Origin: Adiantum capillus-veneris | Taxonomy: Eukaryota > Streptophyta > Polypodiopsida > Polypodiales > Pteridaceae | Reading direction: 5' to 3' | Assembly: GCA_014529385.2 (NCBI GenBank) | Contig: CM043952.1 | Location: forward strand, 151,247,057 to 151,311,056 | DNA length: 64,000 nt | Shown: positions 10,724-21,840 of the stretch, one piece after another | Layout: each line of letters begins with the position of its first letter | How positions within the stretch are numbered: position 1 is the stretch's first letter | The notes under the pieces: model-generated | The model's database searches: none | What the model was told of the DNA's origin: nothing | Seen by the model: the letters and a program-made list of their open reading frames with translations, nothing else | Program-made: the position numbers and the translations under genes

Positions 10724-12918
10724 GTTTATCAACCAAAGTTTCCATCACAAAAAAGCCTCTAGAAGAAGAAAAAGAGAATCAACCAAGTGTTGGTATTCAA
10801 GAGCACATCAAATTCAAAGATCCAATTTGAATACATGAAGTATAAGTTCAACTTCAACCACCAAAGGTCATCGGGGTGGATCACATCAAATGAATCAATC
10901 ACTGCTCAGGGCTACTTTCAAGTAAACACCATTGTTTGGGCCAAAAAGCCTAAGGTAATATTCTAGACCTGCTAACCTCAACCAAAGAGTTCTACAAGGA
11001 GAAATTCAAGCTATCAACAGAAGGCAACCAACTTAATCAGGAAAAACAACAACTACAAAGAACCACAAAAGCGACTACCTTCAAAGAAGCAAGCAATGCG
11101 GCAAGTATGGGTACCAAAGTTTGACTTCAACCAAGCTACCCAAAAAAGACAGGTGCAACAGTGAATGATTCCAGTCAAGCTACTCAAAGCACAAGGATTC
11201 TATGTAGGTAACACTCAAATATGGTTACCAATAGTCGTAGTTCAGGCTGGAACAACAAAGATCAGTTATGTAGCACTAGGCTCCACCCAAAGGCAAGCAA
11301 GGACAGCCAAGAGCCAACAAAATACAATCACAACTGAGGGTGATGCAATCTCTTGATGGATACCTCGTCATTTACTACAAAAGCAATGCTTCTACAATGG
11401 TAATCATCAAGTCTACATATCAAAGCATAGTGTCCATCAAGTCATCAAGCAAAAGGAGAAAATGCAAAGGACGGTCACAAGAACCAATGACAAGGTGGGT
11501 CCCAAAATTGCTCATGGGAACTCAATCACAAAGAACCCACAAACATCTTCAACCGCTTTGCATAGGAGATAATGCAAAGGTTTCATCAATCCCTACAACA
11601 GAAGACAAACTTGTTCCACAAAGAAGTATCAACATACAACAAGAAATTCAAGAGGAGCCAACATATGCAAACCTATTGGACAAAATGATGGCATCCATAG
11701 ACCAACACAATGAAAGAGGCGGCCTAAATCTCCAAGACACGGAATAAAAGTCAGAGTCAGGGAGCTAATCATCTAAATGAGCAAGGCATTAGTCCCAAAA
11801 CTTCAAGTAATATTCTCTATGGTCTAAGAGTCTTAGCTATTCTAGGTACTGCTCAAGCTCAAAGAGTTAAGAATATTTATGTTGTGTTTCTCATGAATGT
11901 ATAGGTGAGCATAAGAGTCGAAGTCAATGGATTTTTAAATCTAGTGGAGTGAAGGAGGAAGTCCAAAAGAAATTCATGCAATGTGCATAGTGAGCTATGA
12001 GAACCCTTCTTGGAAACATGGAAGCTATTACAAAATACTAGTTTGATATCACATGTGCTACAATTGCTCCTTGAAGCACCCATCAACTCCCTCGTTTGCA
12101 CTGCATGCTTTTGTTTGATAAATTTTTCATATGCATATAGAGCATCCCATAGCAGGCACTTGCATTAGACATTGTTACTTTGTTTCTCCGAAGCACTCAC
12201 CTTGCATAAACACTTCAAGTTCAACTTCTCAACTTCAATAAGAGTGCATACCAAAGGCACTTTTTTCCCACCGTGTTTTTCCCTTTGGTCATCCCGGTTT
12301 TAGACCCTAATCTAGAAACACACATCATTTTCTTCTTGTATATATTCCTTCTACATCAACAGTAAGAAAATATCTACCCCAATCAATGGACAGAGAATTA
12401 GAGCAATAGCTACAGGTCTCCTTTGCCTTTCTAGAGCCAATATTACCTTCAAGGACAGCAACAAAGCTTTAGCAAGCAATGGTAAGTCATAGAATTGCAT
12501 ACAAAGATAACAGAAAAACAATGACAACTTCAACAAGAAATCTCTCAACAACAAACATAAGGAGCTCAAGAGTGTTGAAGCTAGTAAAGTGTTGTAGTGG
12601 AACTCAAGGAAAAATCCATTCTCAAGTCCATGACCCAAAGAAACTCACTTCCCACAAAGTCAGGCAACATCAAAAGCCATCTTAACATCCAAAAGTGGAA
12701 AGAAAGGAAATAATGAGCATCAAGATGTAAATTGCCTCAATAATTGGAGTCCAACACACGCATCAACAAGAACACAGCAGATATGAATCACTCAAGGGAG
12801 GAGGGAGCGTCATCAATGATAAAGCACTGCCCAAGCTAAAGACCAACCTTGAAGACAAATCTGCAGACAATCCTAACAACAAGGTTGCACATGGTTGTGT
12901 CAAGGGATGACATGAGCT
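10724..12918 (+). other. Long 3' tail with WVPK-type motifs, broken coding
   Basis: Short open segments (10621-10830, 11165-11356, 11340-11747) are rich in Gln, Lys, Ser and Thr and carry repeated W-x-P-type motifs: RQVWVPK at about 11099, TQIWLPI at about 11215 and TRWVPKLL at about 11489. Copy E has RQIWIPK and FWVPKTS directly after its protease 2. From 11750 to 12918 no coherent frame is seen. This is probably the 3' untranslated part of the element. Confidence 0.45.
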
Positions 12919-12931
12919 AGGAAGGGGGGAA
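12919..12931 (+). other. Polypurine tract
   Basis: AGGAAGGGGGGAA directly precedes TGTTGG. The identical 13-mer precedes TGTTAG at 58385-58397. It primes plus-strand cDNA synthesis and fixes the LTR start. Confidence 0.75.
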
Positions 12932-13445
12932 TGTTGGAGGATTGACTAAACAAATGTCCATCTATCCGGATACTTAGCCAAACACCACACTTAAACTTTG
13001 TTAGTTTTTTGATCTAGTGTAGTGATACTCTCTGTAATCATGATTCCAAAGTAGCACGTTAATTCCTTGAGTTGTAATTTTGTCATGATATGTGTAAACG
13101 CCCATGTGAGCCTGCCACTAGCCATTTAGAAATCCCTAGGCATAAAAGTCAATAACTTTAATGTGAAAAGGAGGCTTATCTTTAGAAGAGAAAGAAGCGT
13201 TGTTGTACATACGCTGCAGTGACTACAAAGCTCCAACTTGTAATCAACATAACTAATGATTGGGTAATTTGTTTTTTAGTTTTGAAACTTGCATTGTGTT
13301 TCTCTTTCCTTGATCTTTCATTTAGTGTAAGCATTGCCATTTTTTTTTTAGGTTCACGACTATGCATTAGTGAGCCTAATCTTCAGATTTAAGTTCTTAA
13401 ATCACTATTTTTTTATGTTTTGACTAGAGGAGAGTGTCCTAGACC
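12932..13445 (+). mobile_element. 3' LTR of copy B, interrupted by chromovirus insertion
   Basis: Starts TGTTGGAGG straight after the polypurine tract. Non-coding and AT-rich with a T-rich tract near 13340. The chromovirus target duplication starts at 13446, so the rest of this LTR may continue after 20431. No matching 5' LTR is seen upstream of copy B. Confidence 0.55.
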
Positions 13446-13450
13446 ATTGG
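13446..13450. repeat. Target-site duplication ATTGG, left
   Basis: ATTGG immediately before LTR A is repeated exactly at 20427-20431 immediately after LTR B. Five-base duplications are normal for Ty3/gypsy integrase. Confidence 0.85.
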
Positions 13451-14519
13451 TGTAATGGAAATGGCCTATGAACTTTGAGAGTAGCGGAATTAGGAAAATT
13501 AGAGAAAGCATTTTTGTGAGATTACTTTGTGAGCATAGAGGGTGAACTTAATTGATGGTAGCAACATAAACGTGGTACTTAGTTAACTTGACATGATCAA
13601 TACTTTTGCAAGAGAGAGATTTTAGAGAATATGACGATAGCTGAGGATCGGATTTATGTGGAACCGGTCCCCCCTCCAAAAGGCATTTGTATTATAGATT
13701 CTCCCATTAAGAGAGAGACTTGGTACAATACAATCTTTGTGTTTCTTGTGACCTAGGTGATGCAATGAAGATGGAAAGCTTCATGCATCATCCGCATAAC
13801 CTAGACTTTGCAAAAAGAATTAACTATCCAAAGCCTCAGTCCCAAGGCCTCAAACACGCGGGTAGGGGCTTGACATGTGTCCTTCCTGTCTCTTGAGAGC
13901 AACATAGGTAGGGGCATAACATGTGTCCTTGCTGCCTCTTGAGGCTTGGGCTTACCTTGTGTGTGTGTGTGTGTGTGGGTTCTCTCTCATTTCCATATCC
14001 TTAGGGCTCACCCCCTCCTTTGTAGGGATGTTGTTGACTTTTGGAGCACAAGCACCTTAGTCAGCAAGGAAAACAATGCACCTCAAGCTTGGGTAGTGTT
14101 CTCACAAGAACCTCAACCTCCCTAGTTAGCAAGCATGACAAGCACCTCAAGCATTTTACTCAGCGAGCACGACAAGCACCTCAAGTATCTTAGTCAACAA
14201 GCACGAGAAGCACCTCAAGCTTGGGCCGGGTTCCCCCTCAAGCATAGCCCTGGTTTACCTAAGGTAAAAGGACTTTTAACACCAACCTTTAGAGTTCTTT
14301 AATGAAGCTAACCCTAAGGTCTTTGAGCTCCATTGTCTAGCCTTGCTCTTTGACATACCATCTCTCATTTGGACCCCTTTACCATTGGCCCCGTGTTGAG
14401 ATAGACTTGTAAGCACATTTCTATATTCTAACCCTTGTTCCCATCTATTCTCCCATATTAAATGATTATTTTAATATGAGACAATCATTTGGGTTGGTTA
14501 GATATTAGATTTTATGACA
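13451..14519 (-). mobile_element. LTR A (3' LTR of element 1), short form
   Basis: On the + strand it begins TGTAATGG and ends TTATGACA, so in element orientation it is TGTCATAA...CCATTACA. Length 1069 bp against 1605 bp for LTR B: a block of about 0.5 kb (19220-19790 in LTR B) is absent. Contains a TG repeat (about 13958-13977) and three units of a 33-34-bp minisatellite (AGCACCTCAAGC core). Confidence 0.88.
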
Positions 14520-14532
14520 TTACCTCTTTGTT
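14520..14532 (-). other. Polypurine tract of element 1
   Basis: On the minus strand CAACAAAGAGGTAA directly precedes the TGTCATAA LTR start. Element 2 has the related GAGAGAGGTAA at the same place. Confidence 0.7.
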
Positions 14533-14925
14533 GGAAATCATAGTCGTCCTCGACTATTAGATAAAAAAGATAAAGCCCTAGTAATTAGTCAATGTTTCTT
14601 AGCGGGTAGAGGATCCCTTTCCAAGATGGATGACTAATCCATTTGGTGCTTGGGAGACATAGCTACCGCAAGCATGTCTTGTCTTTAGTCCATTTCATTC
14701 TCCCAAAGTAGAGTGACAAATTCTACTTGGTGTTTGAGAGACGTCATCATCACAAACATAATTGTAAGCATGCATATTACTTAAATTTGTGCACAATGAA
14801 AGGAGAATTAGTCTTATAAGACAAAAAAATTGGTCATTTCAAAAAAAATTGTACATTTGCTTACTCAAATGTAGCATTGTAAGCATTGACAAGGTTTATA
14901 CTATTCTTAAGTTTTTTCCTTGCAT
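14533..14925 (-). other. 3' untranslated stretch of element 1
   Basis: Lies between the polypurine tract and the chromodomain. No reading frame. It is collinear with 21425-21840 in element 2. Confidence 0.6.
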
Positions 14926-16200
14926 CCATCTATCCTCTTCAAAAGGTTAATTTTTGAACTTAATAAGATACCGCCAGATAATCTTACCATGTCGTAGTAC
15001 CTTGTCTTCATTCCAAAGGATAGATTTGGGTTGTAGCACCTCTTCTTGGTGTCAATGTCGAGAGGGTCTTTAATAATTGGTTCACTTGGTGGCTCTCCTT
15101 TGTAGGGCTTAAGTAGGCTCACATGAAAATCATTATGTATGAGCCAATGGTTGGGCAACTTGAGTTGATAAGCCATCTCATTTCTTTAAGATTTGGAAAG
15201 GACCATAGTATCTTTTTGCTAGTTTAGCAAAATACTTTTGATGGTCCATAGGATTTTTCCCGTCATTTGCCTCAATCAAGCCTTGGGAAACTCAAGTAAT
15301 ACCCAATCATTTTTTGTGAATGTTAAGGCCCTTTTGTGCTTGTCAGCATCACCTTTTTTCCTTTCTTGAGGGATGGATATATCCTCCTCAATCGTTTGAA
15401 AAAGTTATTGTAGGTCACGGCTATACTCATCGGTAGCAAAGATCTTCCCATGTACTTTGAGTTAGCAAGGGACTTTTAGGTCTTCCCTCGATGATTTCAA
15501 AAGGTGTTTTTCTCATAGAAGTATGGACAGTATTATTGTACGCATACTCTACAAGAGGTAAGTACTTTTTGCATTGTGAGCATTGATCTACTTTGGTAGC
15601 ATAAGTCTTTAGTAGATCGAGTATCGTAAGATTGGCTATCTCACTTTGGCCATCTGTTTGTGGGTGATCTGCCGAAGAGAAATTCAATCTTGTACCTAGA
15701 TTTTCAAAGAGACCTTTCCAAAAATTACTGGTCATACTAGGATCTCTATCTGACACGATGGATGTTGGAATTCCATGGTGTTTGAAAATCTATGATATGA
15801 AGAGAGTTGCCATTTGTTGTGCCTTAATAGTCTTGGTGTGCTTGCTTGCTAAACATGTCAACTATTTTCCATATTCCCGTATTCCCATGGATAGACTTGG
15901 GTAATCCAAAGATAAAATCCATGGATATGCTCTCCCATGGTGAATTTGGAATAGGCAATGTCTGAAGTAATCCAAGTTTCTTCCCTCTCTATCATACTAG
16001 GTCTTTTGGCATACTACACATTTTGAAACATACTCTTGTATGTCTACTTTCATGGTAAGACAATAGAAATATGTTTCTACTCCTCAAAGGGTTGGTTGAA
16101 TGCCTCTATGCCCCGAATAAGAAGGAGCATGGGATTCATACATGAATTTCTCATGAAGCGAGTGGGTAATACATGCCCTATTTCCGTCGAGAAGATAACC
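14926..16200 (-). pseudogene. Integrase and chromodomain-like C-terminus of element 1
   Basis: Core segment 15427-15756 contains SDRDPSMTSNFWKGLF (second catalytic Asp) and HPQTDGQSEIANL (catalytic Glu). After the core, the frame at about 14926-15060 reads EEVLQPKSILWNEDKVLRHG, then WRYLIKF and PFEEDRW. This resembles a chromodomain, the module that steers chromoviruses to heterochromatin. A TAT-to-TAA change, judged against element 2, cuts the chromodomain. Frameshifts break the zinc domain near 16000-16150. Confidence 0.75.
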
Positions 16201-16203
16201 ATC

Positions 16204-16863
16204 CTACAAGGTGAATGGTTCCTCTTTATTCCCCAAAGCAAGGGCTAACATTATGTCTCTGAAGTGAGGGCTAGTAGCATACTCATCTATCATAGAAGAT
16301 AGATCATTGTGAGTAACTATAGACACCGCAGTAACTTTTGGTCGTCGTGAAAGTGCATCGACCACTTGATTGTGCTTACGTGTGAGGAATATGAAAATTA
16401 AGTTGCTCAAGAAACTTTTCTCACCTCATTTGTTTGTCGGAAATCTTTGTTTACGTCATGAAGTACTTGAGACTTTCATGGTTTGTTTGTAAAATGAATG
16501 GAGTCCCCAATAAATAGTGCTTCCATGTGTCTAGGGCATGTAGAATAGCTAAAAGCTCTTTCTCATAAATGCCTAAGACCGTTTATCCGTATTGAGCCTT
16601 CAGCTCTCATATGCTATGGCATGCCCTTCTAGAAGCAAAAGTGCTCCAAGGAAATCACCACAAGCATCACATTGGACCTCAAATGGCTTTGAGAGATCCG
16701 GAAGCATGAGGACTGGTTGGGAGGTAAGCTTCTCTTTGAGCTCGTCAAAAGCTTTTTTCTCCTTAGCTATCCATGAATACTTAACGTTCTTCTTTGTTAA
16801 GTCATGTAATGGTCTTGCTATTTGAGAAAATTTTGCTATGAAGTGTCTATAGTATACACACAT
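16204..16863 (-). pseudogene. RT thumb, RNase H and spacer of element 1
   Basis: Segment 16600-16863 encodes CVYYRHFIAKFSQIARPLHD followed by VQCDACGDFLGALL, the end of RT and the start of RNase H with its DA(C/S)G motif. Segment 16204-16410 carries KHNQVVDALSRRPK, the RNase H end. The RT palm with the YXDD box is gone. Confidence 0.78.
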
Positions 16864-16893
16864 TTTGCTATGAAGTATCTATAGTATGCACAT
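16831..16893. repeat. 32-bp tandem duplication at the deletion junction
   Basis: TTTTGCTATGAAGT followed by CTATAGTATRCACA occurs twice in tandem with a period of 32 bp (16831 and 16863). It sits exactly where the protease start is fused to the RT thumb, a typical scar of error-prone end joining or template slippage. Confidence 0.85.
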
Positions 16894-16894
16894 A

Positions 16895-18422
16895 TAAAGA
16901 ATGCCCAACTTGGTGGCCAACTCGATTGACATGAAGTGATGAGTAGTGCCACGGTCAAACAAGATGAAGGCATCATGCTCCCTTACCTTTCCCCAAGCAT
17001 AGCAGAGAGGTGATCCTTTGCAACAATGAGCATCCTCTTTTAGAGCTTCGATGTGGAAGCTCTAGGAGTCTCATTGCAGGAATTTCTCTTGAGGCAAGAA
17101 TGACAGCCATTTCCTTGCTCCCTATACTGAAAACATTTATGGTCCTTGCGAAAAGCTTCAAGCTCTTCAGGAGAGAGTTCGTTTCTACCTTTGTAAACTC
17201 CCTTCTCCTTGGACCGATTGTTGTTGTTGTTGTTGTTGTTGGAATTTCCTTGGGAAGAATTTTGGGCATTGGTTTTTCCCTTTGAGTCAACTTTGTCTTT
17301 GTTTTCCATGGGCTTGACATTCTGTCTAGCCCCTTGTTGTAAATTGATGCGCGAAGCAACCATTGTGTGGTGGATTACTTCATTGATAGAACCAAGCCAT
17401 TGAGAGTTGATGTATTCGGCCATCTCTTCAAGTAATCCCGCACAAAATTGTTGCTTTTTCTTGGTGAATTCTATCTTTTGAAAGACAGTAGCCTTGATAT
17501 GTAAATCCCAAAACCTTTCCACATATTTGTGAATAGAATCATGGGAGAGAAGCTTCAAACTACGCGGTAAGCACTTTGTTCTTTGCATCGCTTGCAAGGA
17601 ATTTTTTCATGAAGGAAACTCGTAGAGTTTTCCATGTCTTTGGGGCTTTGCCGTTGCCACAAAGGCTAGCCCACCATTGATGAGCCAATGTCTAGAAGTG
17701 CATAGCTACATGGCGTAGCTTGATGGACTCTGTGAAGCCCTCATCTCCAAAGGACGCATCAAATTTCTAAATGAAGGCCAATTCTTTGTTGGTAGCACCA
17801 AAGGTGCCATAATAGGTGAGAAAAGAGATACTCTTTCCTCCCTCTTTGAACTTCTTGAGCTTTTGTGACCTTCACCATGCAGGGTATGATTTGCGATGTC
17901 CTCCCCTCTTGTATTTTCTAGGAGAATAGCCATAGCTTTCGTTGAAAGAAGAGGAAGGTGAAGAAGAAGGAGAAGAGGGTGACTTCTTTCTTTCCCTTTT
18001 CTTCCTTTGTTTCCTCTCTTCCCTTCAGAGTGATGAGGAGAAGGACTATGGGTTGACCGTTTCCTCTTGGGAGGAGTTGGCGATCGTCTAGACCGTCGTC
18101 CTCATGGAGCCACATCTTTAGAGGAACTTAAAGATTCATTACTTTTTTGCTCTTTGAATTCCTCCTCTCGTATGGGAGAGAGCCTCCTTTTGGGGGTCTC
18201 TTCAAGAGGCCTCCTAAGCTCTCTCTCCTCTTGGAGAGGAAGGGAAATCACATAAGTGCAAAGTTTTTGAGTAACTTCGGCTTGCAAAGCAGGGTTCCCA
18301 TAGCTTGCTGCAACCTAGTAACAAGATAACTAACAAACATGGGGGCATCATCATTAGCACCTTCAAATGCAAAATCAAAGTTATCCAATGTTCATTCTAC
18401 TCTCTTGCTAAATGTGAGTCAT
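16895..18422 (-). pseudogene. Gag, nucleocapsid and protease start of element 1
   Basis: Reading leftwards from an ATG at 18420-18422: N-terminal Gag (collinear with element 2 at 25242-25433), a Ser/Arg/Lys-rich stretch (about 17940-18200), the Gag core (about 17300-17700), an Asn run and a zinc-knuckle remnant (KCFQYREQGNGC, missing a cysteine). The protease start (AFILFDRGTTHHFMS, about 16930-16975) follows and is then cut by the deletion. The catalytic triplet reads DRG instead of DSG. Many stops and frame changes. Confidence 0.75.
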
Positions 18423-18808
18423 GCTAACAAAATTTGTGTACTTCCTTTGGCAATTCAAAACCTTAGTTTCTACTCTTCTTAGCCTTTGAAAATCAGCACT
18501 TAAGTATCTACACGGCTCAAATTGGTTAATTCTAGAGAGTAGTAGAGTGGGTCTAATATTGCAGGGTTGCCGAGGGATAGCTCCTTTCAGAACTATTATG
18601 GCTCAATAATGGTAAAGTCATAGGCAAGTTTAAAAAGACTCCATTATTAATACCAAAGCTCACGAGGTGTGTACCATATCCCACATAGTGAGCTCAACAA
18701 AACCGATAATAGATCCGAGTCACACTTACCCTAATTTAATCAACAAAATCAACCATTAATAGGCTACTTAAGGACCTCTCTGCCTAAGCAAAAAAAGAGA
18801 AACCAAAT
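18423..18808 (-). other. 5' leader of element 1
   Basis: Between PBS and gag; no frame. Closely collinear with 25434-25836 in element 2 (GGTTAATTCTAGAGAGTAGT-like text in both). Confidence 0.7.
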
Positions 18809-18820
18809 GGTCTGATACCA
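18809..18820 (-). other. Primer-binding site, tRNA-iMet, one mismatch
   Basis: Minus strand TGGTATCAGACC, one base different from the canonical TGGTATCAGAGC kept intact in element 2. One base separates it from the LTR edge at 18822. Confidence 0.88.
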
Positions 18821-18821
18821 A

Positions 18822-20426
18822 TGTAATGGAAATGGCCTAAGAACTTTGAGAGTAGCAAAATTAGGAAAATTAGAGAGAATGTTTGTGAGATTACTTTGTG
18901 AGCATAGAGGGTGAACTTAAATGATGGTAGCAACATAAATAGTACTTAGTTAACTTGGCATGAACTTTTGCAAGAGAGAGAGTTTAGAGAACATTACAAC
19001 ACTTGAGGACCGGATTTATGTGGAGCTGGTCCCCCCTCCAATAGGAATTTGTATTATAGATTCTCCCATCAAGAAAGATTTGGTACAATACAATCTATGT
19101 GTTCCGTGTGACCTAGGTGATGCAATGACAAAGGAAAGCTTCATGCATCATGAGCATAACATAAATTTTTTGCAAAAAGAATTAACTATTCAAAGCCTGT
19201 GTCCCAAGGCCTCAAACACCTTTGAAGTTGGAGAGAGCTAGTGGGGAATGAGGGTAGGGAAGAGAAAGAAGAAACATTCCATAGGAGAAAGAATTAGTTC
19301 CTCACTTATCATCACTCTTCTTGCTAGCATACATAATAGCATAGTAATGAAGATGGAGAAGATGGAAAGCTTAAGCATTGAAGCATGGCTCTTGGTTGGA
19401 TTTGCATTCCATAGCCAAGAGTGTTGGTGTAGGCTCTCAACTTCCCTACTAGCTTGGAGAAGGAGATGGAGCTCTTGCAATTTGCACTTCACACAATGAG
19501 AGTGTGTGTGGGAGAGTATACCCCCCAAGCTAGCCCCATTCTTGCTTTGGTCAATCCCCTATTCTAGCTCATGAAAGAAGCTTATTGGACCCCTGCAAGC
19601 CTGGCCAATCACATGCAGAATTCATAGCAAGCAACAAGGGTATCCTTGGGACATGTGTCCCCCTTTCCCCTTTGAGAGAGAGGACTTGATAAATGCAAAA
19701 AAAATTAATAAAATTAACTAATTTATCACTGGACCCCTTGGGAGGCCAACCAATAGGCTTTAGGCACACCATGAGGGCAACATGGGTAGGGGCTTGACAT
19801 GTGTCCTTGTTTACTCTTGAGGCTTGGGCTTTCATTGTGTGTGTGTGTGTTCTCTCTCATCCCCCTAAGATTTAGGGCTTGGGCTTTCCTTGTGTGTGTG
19901 GGTTTTCTCTCTCATCCCCTTAAGATTTAGGGCTTGCCCCCTCTTGATTAGGGATTGGATTTGACTTTTTGAACACCTTACTCTCAAGCACCTTAGTCAA
20001 AAAGCATGACAAAGCACCTCAAGCTTGGGGAGTGTTCCCTAAAGCACCTCAATCTCCCTAGTCGGCAAGCACAAAAAGCACCTCAAGCATCTTAGTAAGC
20101 AAGCATGACAAGCACCTCAAGCTTGGGGCCGGGTTCCCACCTCAAGCTTAGCCCTAGCTTACCTAAGGTCAAAGGACTTTTAACACTAACCTTTGGAGGT
20201 CTTTAATGAAGCTAAACCTAAGGTATTTTAAGCTCCATTGCCTAGCCTTTCTCTTTGACATATCACTGCTCTCATTTGGACCCCTTTACCATTGGCCCCG
20301 TGTCGAGATAGACCCGTAAACACAGGTATATATTTTAACCCTTGTTTCCATCTATTCTCCCACATTAAATGATCTGTTTAATATGAGAAAATCATTTGGG
20401 TTGGTTAGATATTAGATTTTATGACA
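18822..20426 (-). mobile_element. LTR B (5' LTR of element 1), long form
   Basis: + strand begins TGTAATGG and ends TTATGACA, 1605 bp. Contains a block of about 0.5 kb (19220-19790) missing from LTRs A and C, TG repeats (about 19837-19910) and two minisatellite units instead of three. Short ORFs inside are not genes. Confidence 0.9.
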
Positions 20427-20431
20427 ATTGG
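20427..20431. repeat. Target-site duplication ATTGG, right
   Basis: Exact copy of 13446-13450, directly after LTR B. Confidence 0.85.
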
Positions 20432-20629
20432 AAATTATGATTCATACCGTGTTTTTTCATTAATGGAGTTGTAATTGTAATTTGTAGATGATGGTTGGGC
20501 ATCCTCAAGAAAGATTTATCTAATACATACCTTGAGCATCACAACGATGAACGGGTGGATTCTGAGAGAGAGGAGAGTGAGATCTATTCTAATAACTAAA
20601 TAAGCACACTCCATGGTAAGGATATGTGG
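20432..20629. other. Spacer between the two chromoviruses
   Basis: About 200 bp with no gene. It could be the continuation of the copy B LTR that element 1 split, but there is no second copy to confirm this. LTR C begins abruptly at its right end. Confidence 0.5.
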
Positions 20630-20844
20630 AGAGACTTGGTACAATACAATCTTTGTGTTCCTTGTGACCCAGGTGATACAATGAAGATGACAAGCTTCAT
20701 GCATCAGGAGCATAACATAAACTTTGAAAAAACATTAACTATCTCAAGCCTCAGTCCCAAGGCCTAGCCCTTGCTGCCTCTTGAGGGAAACATGGGTACG
20801 GGCTTGACATGTGTCCTTGTTGCCTCTTGAGGCTTGGGCTTACC

Positions 20845-20887
<43 letters not shown>

Positions 20888-21411
20888 TGTGTGGGTTCTC
20901 TCTCATCCCCCTAGCTTTTGGGCTTGCCCCCTCCTTTGTAGGGATATTGTTGACTTTTGGAGCACAATCACCTTAGCCAACAAGCACCACAAAGCACCTC
21001 AAGGTTGGGTAGTGTTCCCACAAGAACCTCAAGCTCCCTATCCGACAAGCACGACAAGAACCTCAAGCATCTTAGTCAGCAAGCACGACAATCACCTCAA
21101 GCATCTTAGTCAACAAGCATGACAAGCACCTCAAGCTTGGGCGGGTTCCCACCTCAAGCACATCCCTAATTTACCTAAGGTCAAAGGACTTTTAACACTA
21201 ACCTTTGGAGGTATTTAAGCTCCATTGGCTAGCCTTGCTCTTTGATAGACCGTCTCTCATTTCGACCCCTTTATCTTTGGCCCCGTGTTGAGATAGACCT
21301 GTAAGCACATGTCTATATTCTAACCCTTTTTCACATCTATTTTCCTGTATTAAATGATAAATTTAATATGAGAAAATCATTTGGATTGGTTAGATATCAT
21401 ATTTTATGACA
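20630..21411 (-). mobile_element. LTR C (3' LTR of element 2), truncated, short form
   Basis: Starts abruptly inside the LTR at GAGAGACTTGGTAC and ends TTTTATGACA. Like LTR A it lacks the block of about 0.5 kb and has three minisatellite units. A long GT tract is at about 20845-20895. Confidence 0.85.
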
Positions 21412-21424
21412 TTACCTCTCTCTT
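21412..21424 (-). other. Polypurine tract of element 2
   Basis: Minus strand AAGAGAGAGGTAA directly before the TGTCATAA LTR start. Confidence 0.75.
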
Positions 21425-21840
21425 GAAATCATAGTCGTCCTCTACTATGAGATAGAAGATATAAATCCCTAGTCATTAGTCAATGTTTCTTAGCTGGTAG
21501 AGGATCCCTTTTGACCCTGAGGCATCTTTCTAAGATGGATTACTAATCCATTTGGTTCTTGGGAGACATAGCTGTCGCTAGCATGTCTGCTCTTTAGTCG
21601 ATTTCATTCTCCCAAAGTAGAGTGAAAAATTCTACTTGGTGTTTGAGAGACATCGTCATCACAAACATAATTTTAAGCATGCATATTACTTAAATTTGTG
21701 CACAATGAAAAGAGAATTAGTCTTTAATATAAAAACATTGGTCATTTGAAAGAAATCTGTACATTTTCTTAATCTAATGTAGCATTGTAAGCATTGACAA
21801 GGTTCATACTATCCTTAAGCTGTATTCCTTTCATCCATCT
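21425..21840 (-). other. 3' untranslated stretch of element 2
   Basis: Non-coding, collinear with 14533-14925. Confidence 0.6.

Larger units (their letters stand above)
7480..13445 (+). mobile_element. Copy B of the two-protease Ty3/gypsy family, lacking RT and INT
   Basis: Three zinc knuckles, a pre-protease linker, a protease-1 remnant, a post-protease domain, a protease-2-like domain and a long WxPK-type tail occur in the same order as in copy E (45.0-54.3 kb). A polypurine tract and LTR start follow at 12919-12932. RT, RNase H and integrase are absent; the natural place for them is between about 10003 and 10180. This is either an internal deletion or a non-autonomous form. It ends where a chromovirus inserted at 13446-13450. 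Confidence 0.65.
13451..20426 (-). mobile_element. Chromovirus-type Ty3/gypsy element 1, with LTRs and TSD
   Basis: On the minus strand: 5' LTR at 18822-20426, initiator-Met-type PBS, gag, protease start, RT thumb and RNase H, integrase, chromodomain-like C-terminus, PPT, and 3' LTR at 13451-14519. A perfect 5-bp TSD (ATTGG) shows both ends are original. Internal defects are a deletion of about 1.2 kb that removes most of protease and the RT palm, plus many stops. It is inserted in DNA following the copy B 3' LTR. Confidence 0.9.

Noticed and set aside
18960-19528. ORFs inside LTR B and the equivalent ones in LTR D
   Set aside because: They lie wholly within LTRs, overlap on both strands and are not conserved as proteins between copies.
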